Counted from the stretch's first letter, positions 8,290 through 16,296 are shown. The stretch is 64,000 bases of DNA from Streptomyces sp. GSL17-111 (GCF_037911585.1 NZ_JBAJNS010000001.1:3590001-3654000); one strand, 5' to 3'. Notes: generated from the sequence alone by a model not told the origin. Numbers and translations are program-made.

Positions 8290-9123
8290 ATGGTCCGCTT
8301 CGACGCGCACACCATCACCCCCGCCGGCCGGGCCGGGCTGGCGGCCCTCCGGGCCGAGCCGGGCCGCTCCGTGGTCGCCCTGGACTTCGACGGCACGCTC
8401 GCACCGATCGTGCCCGACCCCGAGGACGCCCGGCCGCACCCCGACGTCCTGCCCGCGCTGGCCCGGCTCGGCCCCCGGCTGGCGGGCATCGCCGTCGTCA
8501 CCGGGCGTCCCGCCGAGGTCGCCGTGCGGTACGGGGGCTTCGCCGATGTGCCGGGGCTGGAGGGGCTGACCGTTCTCGGCGCCTACGGAGCCGAGCGCTG
8601 GGACGCCGCGACGGGTACCTTCTCGGCGCCCCCACCCGAGCCGGGCGTGGCCGCCGTCCGCGCCGAACTGCCCGGCCTCCTCGCCGGGCTCGGCGCCCCG
8701 GAGGGCGTCAGGACGGAGGACAAGGGGCTGGCCGTCGCCGTCCACACCCGGCGGTCCGCCGACCCGGCGGGCGCGTTCGCCGCGCTGCGCGCGCCGCTGG
8801 CCGAGCTGGCCGCCCGCCACGGACTCCACCTCGAACCGGGCCGCTTCGTCCTGGAGCTGCGGCCCCCGGGGATGGACAAGGGCGTGGCCCTGACCGCCTA
8901 CCTGGCCGAGCGGGACGCCGGTCCCGTGCTCTACGCGGGCGACGACCTGGGCGATCTGGCGGCCTTCGCCGCACTCGAACGGCGCCGCGCCGACGGGTGG
9001 CCGACCCTGCTGGTCGGCGCCGCCCCCGAGGTGCCCGCACTCGCCGAGCGGGCGGACGTCGTCGTGCCCGGTCCGGCGGGCGTCGCGGCCCTGCTGGCCG
9101 CGCTCGTCGAGCCGGACGGGTAA
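8290..9123 (+). CDS. otsB: Trehalose-6-phosphate phosphatase
   Basis: 277 residues, HAD superfamily. Motif 1 (ALDFDGTLAPI, catalytic Asp near residue 34) is present, the T6PP signature LELRPPGMDKGVAL (about 192-205) follows, and the acidic motif YAGDDLGD carries the magnesium ligands. It releases trehalose from trehalose-6-phosphate, completing the OtsA-OtsB route with the synthase encoded on the opposite strand 0.6 kb away. Trehalose protects spores and stressed hyphae in Streptomyces. Confidence 0.95.
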   Translation: MVRFDAHTITPAGRAGLAALRAEPGRSVVALDFDGTLAPIVPDPEDARPHPDVLPALARLGPRLAGIAVVTGRPAEVAVRYGGFADVPGLEGLTVLGAYGAERWDAATGTFSAPPPEPGVAAVRAELPGLLAGLGAPEGVRTEDKGLAVAVHTRRSADPAGAFAALRAPLAELAARHGLHLEPGRFVLELRPPGMDKGVALTAYLAERDAGPVLYAGDDLGDLAAFAALERRRADGWPTLLVGAAPEVPALAERADVVVPGPAGVAALLAALVEPDG

Positions 9124-9155
9124 CGCGTCGTGCGGGCGGTCAAGCTTGCGGGCCG

Positions 9156-9653
9156 TCAGGGTGCGGGCGGCAGAGCGAGCCACTGTGCCCAGGTGAGGTC
9201 GTGGCCGAGGTGGCGCGGCCGCCGGAAGGGCCAGGCGGTGGCGATCCAGCGCGGCACCAGGGCGTCGAGCGCGCGCTCCGCCTCGCTCCCGGCCAGCTCG
9301 TCCACCACCCACCAGGACACGTCCGCGTCGGAGCCGGTGCGCTCGGGTGGGTCGATGTAGACGCAGCCGAGCAGCGCCGTCTCGTCCTCGTTCAGCAGCG
9401 CGTAGTTGAAGGACTCGTGTGCGGCGATCTCCCGCTCGTGCCGCAGCAGGTCGAGGCGGTCCTCCTCGTAGGTCATCGTCTCGGCGGGCCAGCCCCAGGC
9501 CGGGCCGAAGACCTCCCACAGGCGCTCGCGGGAGCCCATGACGGCGGGGTAGTCGATCGGGGCGTCCGACTCCCGGATCGGCCGCAGGTGCAGCGCGGTG
9601 CCCGGCACGGGCACGTGGACCGGGTGGACGAAGGCGTCGGGCAGCCAGCTCAT
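9156..9653 (-). CDS. GNAT family N-acetyltransferase
   Basis: 165 residues. HLRPIRESDAPIDYPAVMGS at the start, a central NYALLNEDETALLGCVYIDPP strand and DVSWWVVDELAG are the GNAT/RimJ-like layout; the acetyl-CoA loop is degenerate. Substrate unknown. It sits between otsB and otsA, with otsA upstream on the same strand (85-base gap), so it may be read from the otsA transcript. No clear ribosome site precedes the ATG at 9653. Confidence 0.8.
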   Translation of the reverse strand: MSWLPDAFVHPVHVPVPGTALHLRPIRESDAPIDYPAVMGSRERLWEVFGPAWGWPAETMTYEEDRLDLLRHEREIAAHESFNYALLNEDETALLGCVYIDPPERTGSDADVSWWVVDELAGSEAERALDALVPRWIATAWPFRRPRHLGHDLTWAQWLALPPAP

Positions 9654-9738
9654 GAGCGCCGAGAGTAGCGCCGGCGGGGACGGCCCGCGCGGGGATTTCG
9701 GGTGGCCCGGGCGGGCCGGGCGGCCGACCCGCCCGGGC

Positions 9739-11196
9739 TCAGTCCTCGCGCAGCGCGGTGAGCTGGGCCAGGAACCAGTCGCGGGGCGGCAGTGCCGTCG
9801 CGGCGGCGGCGAGCCGCTTCGTCCCCTCCGCCCGCGCCCCGGGCGGGACGGCGAGGGCGTCGGCGAGGGCGCGGGCCGTCGCGCCGACGTCGTAGGGGTT
9901 GACCAGGATCGCGTCCTCACCGAGGTCGGCGGCGGCGCCCGCCTCCCGCGAGAGCACCAGCACACAGCCCTCGTCGGAGACGACCGGCACCTCCTTGGCG
10001 ACCAGGTTCATGCCGTCCCTGATGGGGTTGACCAGCGCGACGTCCGCCATTCGGTAGGCGGCCAGGGAGCGGGCGAAGTCGTCCTTGACGTGCAGGACGA
10101 CCGGCGTCCAGCCCTCGGTGCCGAACTCGGCGTTGATCTCCTCGGCGACGCGGGAGACCTCGGCCGTGTAGGCGCGGTAGACGGCCAGGTCCTGCCGGGA
10201 GGGGTAGGCGAAGGCCACGTGCACGACGCGCTCGCGCCACTGGGGGTGGTCCGTGAGCAGCCTGCGGTAGGCGTGCAGGCCGCGCACGATGTTCTTGGAC
10301 AGCTCCGTGCGGTCCACCCGCACGATGGTCCGGCGGCCCTCGCCGACCTGCGCCCGCAGCGCCGCTCCGCGCTCGTCGACGTCGGGCCGGTGGGCGCGTT
10401 CGCGCAGGAAGTCGGCGTCGGCCCCCAGGCCGTGCACGCCGACGCGCGTCGTGCGCCCGGCGTACGTGACGCGCAGGTCCCCGTCCGAGGACTCGACCGT
10501 CGCACCCAGCACGTCGGCGCAGCACGCGGCGAACGCCTCGGCCCAGCGCCGGGTCAGGAAGGCCGCCCGGTCCGCGCCGAGCACGCCGCGCAGGACGGCG
10601 GCGGCGGTGGCGTCGGGCAGCATCCGGTAGTAGTCGGCGGGCGCCCACGGGGTGTGCGAGAAGTGCCCGATGCGCAGGTCGGGGCGGAGGGAGCGCAGCA
10701 GCTCGGGCACCAGCGTCAGGTGGTAGTCCTGGACGAGGACGACCGCGCCCTCCTCCGCGTCGTGGGCGAGCGCCTGCGCGAAGGCGGTGTTGTACGCCTC
10801 GTACGCCCCCCACTGCCGTGCGAAGGCGGTGTCGAACGCGGGCTCCAGCGGCGTCTGGTAGAGCATGTGGTGCACGAACCACAGCACCGAGTTGGCGACG
10901 CCGTTGTAGGCGTCGGCGAAGGTCTCGGCGGGGATGTCGAGCATCCGCACCCGCTGCCCGCCGGTGTCCTCCCGGGGCAGGAGCCCGTCCGCGCGCCGGG
11001 CGGCCTCGCGGTCGCCCTCGCCGAGGGCGGCGCAGACCCACACGGCGTCCGCCTCGGGCCCGATCGCGGAGAGCCCGGAGACGAGGCCGCCGCCGCCGCG
11101 TTTCGCGGAGAGCGACCCGTCCTCGGCGATCGCGTAGGAGACCGGACCTCGATTGGAGGCGACCAGGACCTGGGGCACGCGGGACTCGGCGACCAT
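9739..11196 (-). CDS. otsA: Trehalose-6-phosphate synthase (GT20)
   Basis: 485 residues, normal for the family. It joins UDP- or ADP-glucose to glucose-6-phosphate. Landmarks: VASNRGPVS and the N-terminal RGGGGLVSGL loop, VLVQDYHLTLVPELLR, HTPWAPADYYRMLP, the donor-binding VDRTELSKN, and VALVNPIRDGMNLVAKEVPV near the C terminus. The ATG at 11196 starts the family-conserved region (MVAESRVPQVLVASNRG). Confidence 0.95.
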   Translation of the reverse strand: MVAESRVPQVLVASNRGPVSYAIAEDGSLSAKRGGGGLVSGLSAIGPEADAVWVCAALGEGDREAARRADGLLPREDTGGQRVRMLDIPAETFADAYNGVANSVLWFVHHMLYQTPLEPAFDTAFARQWGAYEAYNTAFAQALAHDAEEGAVVLVQDYHLTLVPELLRSLRPDLRIGHFSHTPWAPADYYRMLPDATAAAVLRGVLGADRAAFLTRRWAEAFAACCADVLGATVESSDGDLRVTYAGRTTRVGVHGLGADADFLRERAHRPDVDERGAALRAQVGEGRRTIVRVDRTELSKNIVRGLHAYRRLLTDHPQWRERVVHVAFAYPSRQDLAVYRAYTAEVSRVAEEINAEFGTEGWTPVVLHVKDDFARSLAAYRMADVALVNPIRDGMNLVAKEVPVVSDEGCVLVLSREAGAAADLGEDAILVNPYDVGATARALADALAVPPGARAEGTKRLAAAATALPPRDWFLAQLTALRED

Positions 11197-11332
11197 GCGG
11201 CGAGCGTATCCGCATCGAGCGTCGTTCAAACGGCCGTGCGGTTGCCGCGGGCCCCGGCCGGGCGGAAATCGGTCACGGGACCCCGCCCCGCTCCACCCCG
11301 CCATGCCCGGACCTGGACCGGGCAAGGCCCGG

Positions 11333-12292
11333 TCACGCCGCTTGGCGGGCGGCCGTGTACTCCGGCACGGTGCCCATGGGCGGCCGCTCCTCCGTGTCCA
11401 CCGGGTGCGTGCGGGGCGCGAAGCCGCCGGCCTCCTCGCGGGCGAACTGGGTCAGCTCGGCGTGGGTGAGCGGGGCGCGGGCGATGCGCCGCTGCGCGGT
11501 GCGGTAGATGGCCGCCGCCATCCGGCCGAGGGCCTGCCCGTCCTGGTTGCGGTGCTTGCGGACGCCGACGTCCACCTGGGCCAGCGCGTCCAGCCCGACC
11601 GCGTGCAGGGAGTCGACGAGGAGGGCCAGCTCGACGCCGTAGCCGACGGGGAAGGGCAGCCGTTCCAGCAGCGAGCGGCGGGCGGCGTACTCCCCGCCCA
11701 GCGGCTGCACGAAGCCCGCAAGCCGTGGCCAGTGCAGGTTCAGCACCGGGCGGGCGACCAGCTCGGTGACGCGGCCGCCCCCGGCCGGGCTGTCCCCGAG
11801 CGGCCGGTCGTACATCGCCTTGACCAGCTGCAACTCCGGGTCGGTGAGCAGCGGGCCGACGATGCCGGAGACGAACCGGGAGCGGAAGTCCCGCAGGTCG
11901 GCGTCGATGAAGCACACGATCTCGCCGCTGGTGGCCAGCAGCGAGCGCCACAGCACCTCGCCCTTGCCGGGTACCGCCGGAACGCGGGGGAGCAGCGCGT
12001 CGCGGTGGACGACCTTCGCGCCGGCCGCCGCCGCCACGTCCCCCGTCCGGTCGGTGGAGCCGGAGTCGACCACCACCAGCTCGTCGACGAGGGGGGTCTC
12101 GGCCGTCATCAGCTCCGCACGGATCGTCGCGACGATCTCGCCGACCGTCGCCTCCTCGTTCAGCGCGGGAAGGACGACACTCACGCTGCCGCGCGCCCCG
12201 GCCGCCCGCTTGGCGGCCAGCAGCCCGGCCAGCGGGCGTTCCTCGGCGCTCCAGGAGCGCCGGTGCAGCCAGCTCTCGACCTCGTCCAGCAC
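11333..12292 (-). CDS. gpgS: Glucosyl-3-phosphoglycerate synthase (GT81)
   Basis: 319 residues. GT-A fold with SVVLPALNEEATVGEI (UDP-glucose binding), the VVDSGSTDRTGDVA loop, PGKGEVLWRSL and the metal motif FIDADLRDF; GRVTELVARPVLN and QPLGGEYAARRSLLERLPF are diagnostic for GpgS. It makes glucosyl-3-phosphoglycerate, the first step to glucosylglycerate, a compatible solute and methylglucose lipopolysaccharide precursor. GTG 12292 is chosen because AGGAGG lies 7 bases upstream. Its position beside otsA/otsB makes an osmolyte neighbourhood. Confidence 0.92.
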   Translation of the reverse strand: MLDEVESWLHRRSWSAEERPLAGLLAAKRAAGARGSVSVVLPALNEEATVGEIVATIRAELMTAETPLVDELVVVDSGSTDRTGDVAAAAGAKVVHRDALLPRVPAVPGKGEVLWRSLLATSGEIVCFIDADLRDFRSRFVSGIVGPLLTDPELQLVKAMYDRPLGDSPAGGGRVTELVARPVLNLHWPRLAGFVQPLGGEYAARRSLLERLPFPVGYGVELALLVDSLHAVGLDALAQVDVGVRKHRNQDGQALGRMAAAIYRTAQRRIARAPLTHAELTQFAREEAGGFAPRTHPVDTEERPPMGTVPEYTAARQAA

Positions 12293-12452
12293 GTGTCCGC
12301 CTCCTGACGTCGGCCGCGAAATCCCGCGTCTCGCGGTTCGGACGGCCCCATCCACCCTCGGGGCCGTCGGTTACAGTCTTGAACAGCGCACGTGACCTCC
12401 GCATGTCGGGGCGCGTCGCCGCCGACAAACGCGCCTGACAAGCGCCATAGAG

Positions 12453-12602
12453 CTCATCCAGAGGGGCAGAGGGAACGGCCCGTTGAAGCCCCGGCAACCC
12501 TCCCGCGCGTCATTACGTCATTCCGGTTCATTTCGGGGCGAAGCCGCCGTGGGGAAGGTGCCAATTCCGTCCTGCGGCGAAGGTCGTCGTGGGGAAGATG
12601 AG
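12453..12602 (+). promoter_or_regulatory. SAM-I (S-box) riboswitch
   Basis: The closing stem pairs CTCATC (12453-12458) with GATGAG (12597-12602). Inside are the conserved S-box strings CAGAGGGGCAGAGGGA, GAAGCCCCGGCAACC and GGTGCCAATTCCGTCC in the right order. The 3' side of the closing stem runs straight into GAGGAG just ahead of the coding start, so SAM binding could hide the ribosome site; no separate terminator hairpin is seen. It controls the next gene and probably the sulfur carrier after it. Confidence 0.96.
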
Positions 12603-12621
12603 GAGAAAGGGCCTCGCCTCC

Positions 12622-13923
12622 ATGGCTGTGAACACGGTCGCAAGCACCACCGCATCCGACTCCGCGCACCCCCGCGTCCCCCTGGGGCCGGCGGTCGCCC
12701 TGTCCTGTCGCGAGTGCGGCGAGCGCATCCCGCTGGGCCCGCACTTCGCCTGTACGGCGTGCTTCGGCCCGCTGGAGATCGCCTACGAGCTGCCGGAGGG
12801 CGACCCGGAGGCGCTGCGCGCGCGGATCGAGGCCGGCCCGGACAACATCTGGCGGTACGCCCCGCTGCTGCCGGTGCCCGCCGACGTCGCCGCCAAGCCC
12901 AACCTGAACCCGGGCTTCACCAAGCTGGTGCGCGCCGACCGCCTGGCGGCGGAGCTGGGCGTCACCGGTGAGCTGCACGTCAAGGACGACTCCGGCAACC
13001 CGACGCACTCCTTCAAGGACCGCGTCGTCGCCATCGCCGTCGAGGCCGCCCGCGCCTTCGGCTTCACCACGCTCTCCTGCTCCTCCACCGGCAACCTGGC
13101 CGGGGCCGTCGGCGCGGCGGCGGCCCGTGCCGGGCTGCGTTCGTGCGTCTTCATCCCGCACGACCTGGAGCAGGGCAAGGTCGTCATGGCCGCCGTCTAC
13201 GGCGGCGACCTCGTCGGCATCGAGGGCACCTACGACGACGTGAACCGTTTCTGCAGCGAGCTGATCGGCGACCCGGCCGGTGAGGGCTGGGGGTTCGTCA
13301 ACGTCAACCTGCGCCCCTACTACGCCGAGGGCTCCAAGACGCTCGCCTACGAGATCTGCGAGCAGCTCGGCTGGCGCCTGCCGGACCAGCTCGTCGTCCC
13401 CATCGCCTCCGGCTCCCAGCTGACGAAGATCGACAAGGGGCTGCGCGAGCTGATCGCGCTCGGGCTCGTCGAGGACCGCCCGTACAGGATCTTCGGCGCC
13501 CAGGCCGAGGGCTGCTCGCCGGTCTCCCAGGCCTTCAAGGGCGGCCACGACGTGGTGCGCCCGGTGCGGCCGGACACGATCGCCAAGTCGCTCGCCATCG
13601 GCAACCCGGCCGACGGCCCCTACGTGCTGGACATCGCCCGCCGCACCGGCGGCGCCGTGGAGGACGTCACCGACGCGCAGGTCGTGGACGCCATCAAGCT
13701 GCTGGCCCGCACGGAGGGCATCTTCGCGGAGACGGCGGGCGGGGTGACGGTGGGCGTCACCCGCAAGCTGATCGAGGACGGCCTGCTCGACCCCACCCTG
13801 ACGACCGTCGTCCTCAACACGGGTGACGGCCTGAAGACGCTGGACGCCGTCGCGCCGACGACCGGGCCGAGCGCCGTCATCCGCCCCTCGCTGGACGCCT
13901 TCCGCGCCGCCGGCCTGGCCTGA
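12622..13923 (+). CDS. Threonine-synthase-like PLP enzyme under a SAM riboswitch (possibly MetM-type homocysteine synthase)
   Basis: 433 residues, fold type II PLP enzyme. Residues about 29-48 hold CRECG...CTAC, a zinc-ribbon-like pair of Cys motifs; HSFKDR carries the PLP lysine (K132); SCSSTGNLAGAVGA binds the phosphate. By homology it would be threonine synthase (O-phosphohomoserine to threonine). However, it is preceded by a SAM-I riboswitch, which normally governs methionine and sulfur genes, and followed 35 bases later by a sulfur carrier protein. The pair therefore fits homocysteine formation from O-phosphohomoserine with thiocarboxylate sulfur, which I recall being reported in Streptomyces as MetM/MetO. 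ATG 12622 chosen; ATG 12598 inside the riboswitch stem is an in-frame alternative. Confidence 0.9.
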   Translation: MAVNTVASTTASDSAHPRVPLGPAVALSCRECGERIPLGPHFACTACFGPLEIAYELPEGDPEALRARIEAGPDNIWRYAPLLPVPADVAAKPNLNPGFTKLVRADRLAAELGVTGELHVKDDSGNPTHSFKDRVVAIAVEAARAFGFTTLSCSSTGNLAGAVGAAAARAGLRSCVFIPHDLEQGKVVMAAVYGGDLVGIEGTYDDVNRFCSELIGDPAGEGWGFVNVNLRPYYAEGSKTLAYEICEQLGWRLPDQLVVPIASGSQLTKIDKGLRELIALGLVEDRPYRIFGAQAEGCSPVSQAFKGGHDVVRPVRPDTIAKSLAIGNPADGPYVLDIARRTGGAVEDVTDAQVVDAIKLLARTEGIFAETAGGVTVGVTRKLIEDGLLDPTLTTVVLNTGDGLKTLDAVAPTTGPSAVIRPSLDAFRAAGLA

Positions 13924-13958
13924 ACCCCGCACCCACGACCCACGAAGGTGAACCGCAC

Positions 13959-14240
13959 ATGAGCGTCAACGTCCGCATCCCGACCATCCTGCGCACCTAC
14001 ACCGGCGGTCAGGCCGAGGTCGCCGCCGAGGGCGCGACCCTCGGCGAGGTGCTGGCCGACCTGGAGAAGAACCACACGGGCATCAGCGCCCGCGTGCTGG
14101 ACGACACCGGCAAGCTGCGCCGGTTCGTGAACATCTACGTCAACGACGACGACGTCCGCTTCGCCGAGGGCCTCGCGACGCCGACCCCGGACGGCGCCGG
14201 CGTCTCCATCATCCCCGCCGTCGCCGGTGGTGCGGTGTAA
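13959..14240 (+). CDS. Ubiquitin-like sulfur carrier (CysO/MoaD/ThiS family), C terminus masked by two residues
   Basis: 93 residues. SVNVRIPTILRTYTGGQAEV and VNIYVNDDDVRF closely follow the CysO/MoaD-like sulfur carriers of actinobacteria. These proteins carry sulfur as a C-terminal Gly-Gly thiocarboxylate after adenylation. Here the reading frame ends AGGAV, so two residues follow the GG; a JAMM-type protease (Mec family) would need to remove Ala-Val before activation. It is placed directly behind the riboswitch-controlled PLP enzyme, likely as its sulfur donor. RBS GAAGGTG precedes the ATG. A strong hairpin follows. Confidence 0.9.
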   Translation: MSVNVRIPTILRTYTGGQAEVAAEGATLGEVLADLEKNHTGISARVLDDTGKLRRFVNIYVNDDDVRFAEGLATPTPDGAGVSIIPAVAGGAV

Positions 14241-14264
14241 GGCACGTCCTGCCGCGTCCCGTTC

Positions 14265-14299
14265 GTGTGGTCCCGCCCCTTCCGGGTGCGGGACCACAC
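14265..14299 (+). terminator. Hairpin terminator after the sulfur carrier gene
   Basis: Perfect 12-bp stem (14265-14276 with 14288-14299) with an 11-base loop, 24 bases after the stop codon. It separates the SAM-regulated unit from the cold-shock gene. Confidence 0.75.
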
Positions 14300-14726
14300 G
14301 GCGTTCCGCACGGCGTCCCGGGCGGCGGTGGCCCGGCGCGCGACCCGTCGCGCGGCTCCGCTAACCGGAAGGGTGCGTTCCGACTTCCGCGAAGCGGTAG
14401 GGTGTGCCCCGAACCCCCTTTCGGATGTGACACACAACGACAAGTTGTGCGCCAAGTTCTGCCCGAAGCGCAGGGACTTTTGTCGCGTTGGCCCGGCTAT
14501 GCCCGGCCGGAATCGCACCGGTTCGATGCCGTGTGCCCGTTGTCGACCGATGTGTCCTGTGCGGATTTCTCGTCTGATTGACCTGTTGCACAGGGCGTTC
14601 ATCCAGATACATTCAGCGGCGGTCGACGCGTTCCGGCGCACAACACCCTCACGACCCAGGGGGTGACTCTGACCCGGGTCCGCGGAGTGCGGGCTCGTGC
14701 AAGGGCCAGTAATAGGGGAGTTAGGA
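14300..14726 (+). promoter_or_regulatory. Upstream region and leader of the cold-shock gene
   Basis: No gene is visible in this stretch. A sigma-70-type promoter, TTGCAC (14586-14591), 16 bases, TACATT (14608-14613), would start transcription near 14620 and leave an untranslated leader of roughly 105 bases, as is usual for cold-shock mRNAs. A palindrome CACAAC-GACAA-GTTGTG at 14433-14449 is a possible protein-binding site further upstream. GGGGAG and TTAGGA just before the ATG form the ribosome site. Confidence 0.5.
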
Positions 14727-14930
14727 ATGGCTCAGGGCACCGTCAAGTGGTTCAACGCGGAGAAGGGCTACGGCTTCATCGCGGTCGACGGTGGTGCGGA
14801 CGTGTTCGTCCACTACAGCGCGATTCAGATGGACGGCTACCGCACCCTTGAGGAAGGGCAGCGGGTCGAGTTCGAGATCTCGCAGGGGCAGAAGGGGCCG
14901 CAGGCGGACATGGTCCGTCTCAGCGCCTGA
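14727..14930 (+). CDS. Cold-shock protein (CspA family)
   Basis: 67 residues, a complete cold-shock domain. RNP1 (KGYGFIAV) and RNP2 (VFVHYSAI) are intact, following the canonical [17 protein letters not shown] start. It binds single-stranded nucleic acid as an RNA chaperone. Monocistronic: it has its own long leader and is closed by a strong hairpin 27 bases after the stop. Confidence 0.97.
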   Translation: MAQGTVKWFNAEKGYGFIAVDGGADVFVHYSAIQMDGYRTLEEGQRVEFEISQGQKGPQADMVRLSA

Positions 14931-14956
14931 GCGACGACCGCCACACACCACACGTT

Positions 14957-14986
14957 CGAAGGGCCCGGCCGCAGCCGGGCCCTTCG
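14957..14986 (+). terminator. Intrinsic terminator after the cold-shock gene
   Basis: Perfect 13-bp stem (14957-14969 with 14974-14986) closed by the tetraloop CGCA. It could also serve the convergent membrane protein gene ending at 15013. Confidence 0.85.
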
Positions 14987-15012
14987 GCGTTCCCCGATCC
15001 GCTGACGCCCCG

Positions 15013-15540
15013 TCAGCCCGCCGTCCGGGAATCCGCCCGCAGGGCGTCGCGCCGGCGCAGCAGGGCCCGTCGACGGCTCCGGGCCCGCCCCAGGAGCAGC
15101 GCCGCGGCCGTCACCGCGAGGGCGCCGGTCAGCCCCGTGCCCACGGCCAGGGCGGCCGTTCCCCGCACGGCCGTGAGGACGACGGCGCCCAGCGCGGTCG
15201 CGGAGGTGGCGGCGAGCGCGACGCCCGCCGCAAGCACCCGGTCGGCCCCGTACAGCGGGTGACGCCGCGTCAGGGTCCAGCAGGCCAGGGCGGCCCAGGC
15301 CAGGCCGACGGCGATCAGCCCGGCGAACGCGACGCGGGTCCGCACCGGAAGCGGCGTCGGCTCGGTCGCCCACAGCAGTGTCAGCAGCGCGGCCCCGCAG
15401 CCCCCGACGAGGCCGGTCGCGAGGTGGCGCACCCGGCGTCCCAGCGAGGTCTCGCGCGCCAGCGTGCGCGCCAACTCCTCCGGTACCTCCCGGGGTGCCG
15501 TGCGACGGTCGCCCGGGATGCGGCGGTCGTTCTCGTTCAT
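15013..15540 (-). CDS. Four-helix membrane protein, probable partner of the adjacent ECF sigma factor
   Basis: 175 residues. A cytoplasmic N-terminal segment (EELARTLARETSLGRRVRHL) precedes four predicted membrane helices (about 48-62, 72-90, 100-120 and 128-150) and a basic tail. The start overlaps the sigma factor stop by 4 bases (ATGA), the arrangement of sigma/anti-sigma pairs. No zinc HxxxCxxC anti-sigma motif is present, so an anti-sigma role is inferred from position only. Confidence 0.72.
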   Translation of the reverse strand: MNENDRRIPGDRRTAPREVPEELARTLARETSLGRRVRHLATGLVGGCGAALLTLLWATEPTPLPVRTRVAFAGLIAVGLAWAALACWTLTRRHPLYGADRVLAAGVALAATSATALGAVVLTAVRGTAALAVGTGLTGALAVTAAALLLGRARSRRRALLRRRDALRADSRTAG

Positions 15541-16145
15541 CGGTCGTGACCCCTCTCGGTCAGGATGTCGCGCAGCATGCGGCGGGCGCGGAAGAGCCGG
15601 CTCTTGACCGTGCCCGGCGGAACGCCGAGCACGTCGGCGCAGGCGGCCGTCGGCAGGTCCGCGAGGTGGAACAGCACCAGCACCTCGCGTTCGGCGGGCG
15701 GCAGGGCCGCCAGCCCGGCGTGGACCTCCAGCCGGTCCAGGACGTCGCCCGGGAAGTCCCCCGGTTCGGCCGTCACCTCGGGTGCGTCGGCGAGGTCCAC
15801 GGGCCCGAGCGGCGCCGCGCGGCTGCGCCGGAGGTGATCCGCGAGGGCGCGTCGCGCGATGGTGAACAACCAGGGCGCGAACCGGCCGGGCTCCCGCAGT
15901 TTCGGCAGCCCCCGCAGGACGCCGATCCACGTCTCCTGCGCGAGGTCGTCCGCGACGCCGTCCCCGCCGGTCATGGCCCGCAGGTACCGCCACAGCGGGC
16001 CGTGCCAGGCCCGCACCAGCTCGGTGAACGCCTGCCGCTCCCCGAGTTGGCAGCGCACCACCAGCAGGGCTCCGCCCTCGCCCTCGCCCTCGGCCTCGCC
16101 CTCGCCCTCGGCCTCGTCCTCGTCCTTGGCCTTGGCCTCGTGCAC
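15537..16145 (-). CDS. ECF-type RNA polymerase sigma factor
   Basis: 202 residues. Region 2 (FTELVRAWHGPLWRYL, then DDLAQETWIGVLRGL and RFAPWLFTIARRALADHLR) and region 4 (LPPAEREVLVLFHLADLPTA with GVPPGTVKSRLFRARRML) are complete. Residues 1-27 are an unusual Glu/Gly/Ala/Asp tract encoded by hexanucleotide repeats (about 16076-16140). GTG 16145 has AAGGAGGG upstream. It is translationally coupled to the downstream membrane protein. The divergent groEL gene lies upstream, but the CIRCE sites there belong to groEL. Confidence 0.9.
   Translation of the reverse strand: MHEAKAKDEDEAEGEGEAEGEGEGGALLVVRCQLGERQAFTELVRAWHGPLWRYLRAMTGGDGVADDLAQETWIGVLRGLPKLREPGRFAPWLFTIARRALADHLRRSRAAPLGPVDLADAPEVTAEPGDFPGDVLDRLEVHAGLAALPPAEREVLVLFHLADLPTAACADVLGVPPGTVKSRLFRARRMLRDILTERGHDR
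16076..16140. repeat. Hexanucleotide repeat tract in the 5' end of the sigma factor gene
   Basis: On the plus strand the tract is built of imperfect 6-base units (GCCCTC, GGCCTC, GTCCTC) repeated about ten times. Units of six keep frame and encode alternating Glu-Gly or Glu-Ala pairs at the sigma factor N terminus, so length changes would alter the tail but not the frame. Confidence 0.75.
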
Positions 16146-16296
16146 CCGACCCTCCTTCTCTCCGTCGTGCCGGTGCGGTGTTCCCGCTGCTCGACCGGCA
16201 CGTCACCGGTAAGTCGGCGGCCGGGGTGGAACGGTTCACGCCGCCGCTCCGGCGTGGCGGAGGACGCGGCGCCGGGGCGCTCCCGATGCGGGGGCG

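Noticed and set aside
8233..9519. Long minus-strand frame opposite otsB
   Set aside because: Arg/Gly/Ala-rich composition and full overlap with a well-supported gene show it is a shadow typical of high-GC DNA.
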